NCBI GenBank assembly: GCA_034509425.1
Contig: JAVTVJ010000001.1
Coordinates: forward strand, 10,373,501-10,437,500
Direction of reading: 5' to 3'
DNA from: Eopsaltria australis
Taxonomy: Eukaryota; Chordata; Aves; Passeriformes; Petroicidae
DNA length: 64,000 nucleotides
Shown here: one piece after another, positions 62,584 through 64,000 of the stretch
Position numbering within the stretch: position 1 is the first letter of the stretch
Layout of the letters: every line of letters begins with the position of its first letter
Program-made: the position numbers and the translations under genes
The notes under the pieces: model-generated
The model's input: only the letters and a program-made list of their open reading frames with translations
What the model was told of the DNA's origin: nothing
Databases searched by the model: none

Positions 62584-62774
62584 GGGGGCTGAGGTACTGG
62601 AAGAGATTGCCCAGAGAAGCTGTGCATGCTCCATCCCTGGAAGTGTTCAAGGCCAGGTTGGATGGGGTTTTGAGCAACCTGGTCTAGTGGAAGGTGTCCC
62701 TGCCCATGGCAGGCATGTTGGAATTAGATGATCCTAAAGATCCTTCCAACCACCATTCCATGACTCTATGAGTC
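62584..62774 (+). mobile_element. CR1 LINE 3' end, 5'-truncated
   Basis: Sense CR1 text: GAGGTACTGGAAGAGATTGC, CCATCCCTGGAAGTGTTCAA, GGCCAGGTTGGATGGGGTTT, GAGCAACCTGGTCTAGTGGA, then CCTTCCAACCACCATTCCAT and the terminal GACTCTATGA. Few changes from the typical sequence, so it is younger than the copy at 33290-34011. Severe 5' truncation (under 200 bases kept) is usual for CR1. Confidence 0.95.
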
Positions 62775-62939
62775 CATGAAGTGAGCAGCCACAGGAAATT
62801 TCAAAGACACTCTAAAGCTACTGCTGGGGGATCCTGCTAATTTCATCACTGTTTCCTTCCATCGTCAGTAAGTAGCTAGCACAGCACAGCACCGACACCT
62901 ACAGCATCCATACAGCACCCTCCCAGAATCCATACGGAC
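62775..62939. other. Spacer between CR1 and the CpG patch
   Basis: Short unique sequence, nothing recognised. Confidence 0.5.
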
Positions 62940-63235
62940 CTTTTGTGTGACACGGGACTGCTCGGAGCCACTCAAATCAGCAAATCCCGCCGTGGGTGTG
63001 AAAATCCGTGCTCTGCCACCCCATCGCTCCTCCGCCCGTGTATTTCGGAAGGTTTCCGCGGAACAACAGTGACATCCAGTGGCCGCATCCACGCGGCCGA
63101 ACCCTGGGATTACTGCTGCAGGAACGGCTCGGGAGCTTTACAGATGCTCTGCCTTAGTTATGGAAAAGAAAACGACGTGCCGAGAACTGCCGGGCTGGTG
63201 AGAGCGCAGCCCTGGGGGACACGAGCACTTTCCAG
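62940..63235. promoter_or_regulatory. Small CpG-dense patch, possible promoter
   Basis: A hand count gives about 23 CpG in roughly 290 bases (for example ATCGCTCCTCCGCCCG, TTTCCGCGGAAC, CCACGCGGCCGAA), far above the surrounding sequence, with raised GC. No CR1 or LTR similarity was recognised inside it. It may be a small CpG island of a promoter or enhancer. The 123-codon plus-strand frame across it (62943-63314) has no recognisable domain. Confidence 0.45.
63068..63084 (-). promoter_or_regulatory. CTCF-like site, reverse, in the CpG patch
   Basis: AGTGACATCCAGTGGCC. Its reverse complement GGCCACTGGATGTCACT fits the CTCF core with two deviations. It differs from 53281-53297 by a single base. 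Confidence 0.3.
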
Positions 63236-64000
63236 CAGCAAACCTGTGCGCTCCTGCAGGCAGCTGGAGAGTCTCAGGTCAGTCAGGGGAAATCAGAAAC
63301 TGCCCGAAGAATGAGGGCAGAAACACTTTTGTGATGGGGAGACAGCATTTCTGAAGGGGCAGGTCATCTCTATGCCTCTGGCCACTAGCCCCCCCAAAAC
63401 CACAAAAGAGATGGGGAGTAGCCTTGCACGAGTGAAATTCTCCTGGTGGTGTTTTTCCATCTCCTTGTTTCAAACCTCACAATTGTGCCTGTAAATCTTC
63501 CAGCCCCAGTCAAGGGACTAGGGGGGAAAAAAAGGCAAATACTGTGATTCTCCTGATATCTGCCCATCACTGGAACCTTGGCTCCAAAATAGTGAGTACA
63601 GGGAAACAGGCAAAATCAAAGGGTCAGTGATGCTGCAACCTCTCTGACTCTTTTCCCCCAACAGTCCAGCTTTAGTGTAAATGATGACAAGAGCTACCCT
63701 TAGAAAACTGACCTGAGGCTAAGTCTGCACTGGAAACCTCTATCTGTGCAACCACATTGGTTTAAGCAGTGACATTTTTATTCCTGTTTTTTATTCCTGG
63801 TAAATCCCTAGAGCAGGATTAGCTGTACTAGCAAAAGTTCCTGTGAAGGAGTGATGGCAGGCGAGTTAACAGGCAGCAGTCTCGGCTCACTAGCAGTGCC
63901 TGGGGCAGCCCCAGCTCAGCCTCAGTGGCCTTTCCTCCTGACCCTCCTCCCTCTGAACCTCAGCCCTTGAGCTGTGGCTGTGCTGGTGGGCTCTGCGGCT
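63236..64000. other. Non-coding stretch to window end
   Basis: Moderately GC-rich, especially after 63850 (CAGCC/CCTCC-rich). No gene, repeat or splice-bounded exon recognised. A gene could start beyond the window. Confidence 0.45.

Noticed and set aside
62943..63314. 123-codon frame across the CpG patch
   Set aside because: CpG-rich DNA lacks stop codons by composition; the translation shows no family features.
1..64000. CRISPR array, operon or other prokaryotic system
   Set aside because: No regularly spaced direct repeats and no dense co-oriented frames. CR1 and LTR content show vertebrate (avian) DNA.

Overview
The window looks like bird nuclear DNA. The evidence is three 5'-truncated copies of CR1 LINE 3' ends (22100-22215, 33290-34011, 62584-62774), one minus-strand solo LTR that resembles avian ERVL-type LTRs (about 52473-52800), and several heavily decayed amniote-wide repeats (MIR/CORE-SINE-like and other old elements). 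No prokaryotic gene organisation is present. The sequence is AT-rich and CpG-poor, with low repeat density. This suggests a gene-poor intergenic or long-intron stretch of a large avian chromosome. The species cannot be told from the sequence alone.

No complete protein-coding gene was found. The open reading frames are short, overlap on both strands and mostly look like chance. Three short minus-strand stretches stand out because their translations look protein-like and two have splice-acceptor-like sequence next to them: 24095-24266 (good acceptor, acidic C-terminus), 16349-16660 (coding-like codons but a one-base frame break) and 15675-15849 (acceptor-like upstream). None could be matched to a named protein. 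They are reported as candidate exons or gene relics.

Layout. 1-15.6 kb: mostly featureless, with two possible conserved-noncoding stretches (5.15-5.48, 8.46-8.77 kb) and two old repeats (7.65, 11.69 kb). 15.6-25 kb: the three candidate minus-strand exons, a CR1 fragment, a good CTCF-like site and a TA-rich tract. 25-38 kb: little apart from a possible regulatory stretch at 31.9 kb and the longest CR1 copy (33.3-34.0 kb). 38-50.3 kb: a G/T microsatellite, a run of possible regulatory elements (40.5, 42.1, 43.8, 46.9 kb) and a diverged 0.39-kb direct duplication (45231-45628 and 49909-50297). 50.3-54 kb: old SINE, solo LTR, old amniote repeat. 58.9-59.8 kb: a strong G-quadruplex candidate next to an enhancer-like block. 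62.5-63.3 kb: a CR1 3' end followed by a small CpG-dense patch that may be a promoter.

If the window has a function, it is most likely as a regulatory landscape: scattered enhancer-like blocks and CTCF-like sites, one forward at 23.7 kb and three reverse at 53.3, 60.4 and 63.1 kb. That is inference from sequence texture and motifs. Cross-species alignment would decide it. No new enzymatic or defence-type system was seen.
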